A DNA stretch of 64,000 nucleotides from Parabacteroides distasonis ATCC 8503 (GTDB lineage: Bacteria; Bacteroidota; Bacteroidia; Bacteroidales; Tannerellaceae). Location: NCBI RefSeq assembly GCF_000012845.1, contig NC_009615.1, forward strand, positions 2,069,501 through 2,133,500. Direction: 5' to 3'. A model generated the notes under the pieces. It had not been told where the DNA came from. It worked only from the letters and a program-made list of their open reading frames with translations, and did no database searches. A program made the translations under genes and the position numbers. Positions 63,513-64,000 of this stretch are shown piece after piece (position 1 is the first letter of the stretch; each line of letters starts with the position of its first letter).

Positions 63513-64000
63513 TTAGTAAAGATTCCAACGGAAAGAAGCGACTGCTTTAGCGGGAACCTCATAGGTAAACGAACGTTCGCCACTGTTTACCGTTATATTT
63601 TTAGTCCCGTCCGTATTATTTAGTAATACGAGCGCTTCCGTTCCATCTAAATTCTCGAAGGCGGAATACATAATCCCATCAGCCGTATACCCTTTAGAGC
63701 CGATCCGTACTGCCCCCGGCTTCACCACAGAGGATAAATGACCGATAATATAATAATGAGAATTCCGGGTAATCGTCTTATAATCCGAGCGATCGATATC
63801 CACGGCACCATAACAAGTCTGGCAACCACCCTCTCGGTTCGGTCCCCGCTCGTTATCCAGCATCAAGTTCCATACGATAACTGCCTTACACCAGTTATTC
63901 ACCGTACCCAAGGCCGTCTCCTCCATATCTTCCATCAAGCGTTTCTCTAAGTTACGTCCATCATTCCACATGCCGATAGAAGTTTCCGTAAATATTAATT
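63513..64000 (-). CDS. Glycoside hydrolase family 30 (C-terminal part, 5' end outside the window)
   Basis: The frame is open to the end of the window, so the gene starts beyond it; 162 residues are visible. Its upstream edge reads LIFTETSIGMWNDG, which fits the catalytic nucleophile Glu of GH30 (ETS). It is followed by VNNWCKAVIVWNLMLD, RNSHYYIIGHLSSVVKPGAVRI and the C-terminal beta domain TADGIMYSAFENLDGTEALVLLNN. The likely activity is beta-glucosidase or glucosylceramidase-like. The first ATG at 63971 is internal, not a start. Confidence 0.82.
   Translation of the reverse strand, partial: LIFTETSIGMWNDGRNLEKRLMEDMEETALGTVNNWCKAVIVWNLMLDNERGPNREGGCQTCYGAVDIDRSDYKTITRNSHYYIIGHLSSVVKPGAVRIGSKGYTADGIMYSAFENLDGTEALVLLNNTDGTKNITVNSGERSFTYEVPAKAVASFRWNLY

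Overview
The window looks like a chromosomal segment of a gut Bacteroidales, most probably Parabacteroides (P. distasonis-like). The evidence is two SusC/SusD pairs, GldB, a DcaP-type porin, a homodimer-type PFOR, GH92/GH43/GH30 enzymes, and the Bacteroidota -7 promoter word TAnnTTTG (read as CAAAnnTA for leftward genes) in front of many genes. The genus is inferred, not proven. I see no rRNA, tRNA, CRISPR array, IS element or prophage.

Layout. 0.2-3.8 kb: recJ-recQ. 3.9-7.7 kb (leftward): ThuA-domain protein, ROK sugar kinase, AspT/YidE-type transporter. 7.8-9 kb: exported cyclophilin and a DUF6483-like protein. 9-13 kb (leftward): radA, an FAD protein and a GH43 lipoprotein in one likely operon. 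13-17.8 kb: isoaspartyl peptidase, a 44-aa membrane protein, a GH92 alpha-mannosidase and an arginase-family protein. 17.8-20.8 kb: tatA-tatC, fabD and an alpha/beta hydrolase. 20.9-32.1 kb (leftward): two tandem paralogous SusC/SusD pairs with a small exported protein between them. 32.6-36.7 kb: M28 peptidase, a 53-aa protein, HAD phosphatase plus carbonic anhydrase, and a divergent aldo/keto reductase. 36.9-47.7 kb: polyphosphate-selective-type porin, a PFOR gene (nifJ) split by an in-frame stop, an AAA ATPase, ilvE, and a large Upf1-like SF1 helicase. 47.8-54.4 kb: metF, holB, MATE transporter, gldB and a ClC channel. 54.4-63.4 kb: a DcaP porin, then a four-gene heavy-metal efflux operon (HYC_CC_PP protein, CusA, Met-rich TolC, CusB with two metal-binding domains). 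63.5-64 kb: the 3' end of a GH30 glycosidase that runs off the window.

The most unusual signals are four. First, five intergenic loci carry imperfect tandem repeats with exactly the same 22-bp period but unrelated sequences, and a sixth has period 23. They lie at 3' ends, between divergent promoters and inside the metal-efflux operon. Second, a 15-bp inverted repeat (one mismatch) flanks a 182-bp segment holding the only clear promoter of the upstream SusC/SusD pair, the layout of a phase-variable invertible promoter. Third, nifJ has a TAA in place of a Gln codon inside its first [4Fe-4S] CxxCxxCxxxCP motif. Fourth, the arginase-family protein has Cys where the first metal-ligand His is expected (GGECS instead of GGDHS), and the TolC protein of the metal operon has long Met/Gly/Ser inserts.

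All calls come from reading the sequence. No alignment, structure prediction or database search was run, so family names rest on motif and length recognition.
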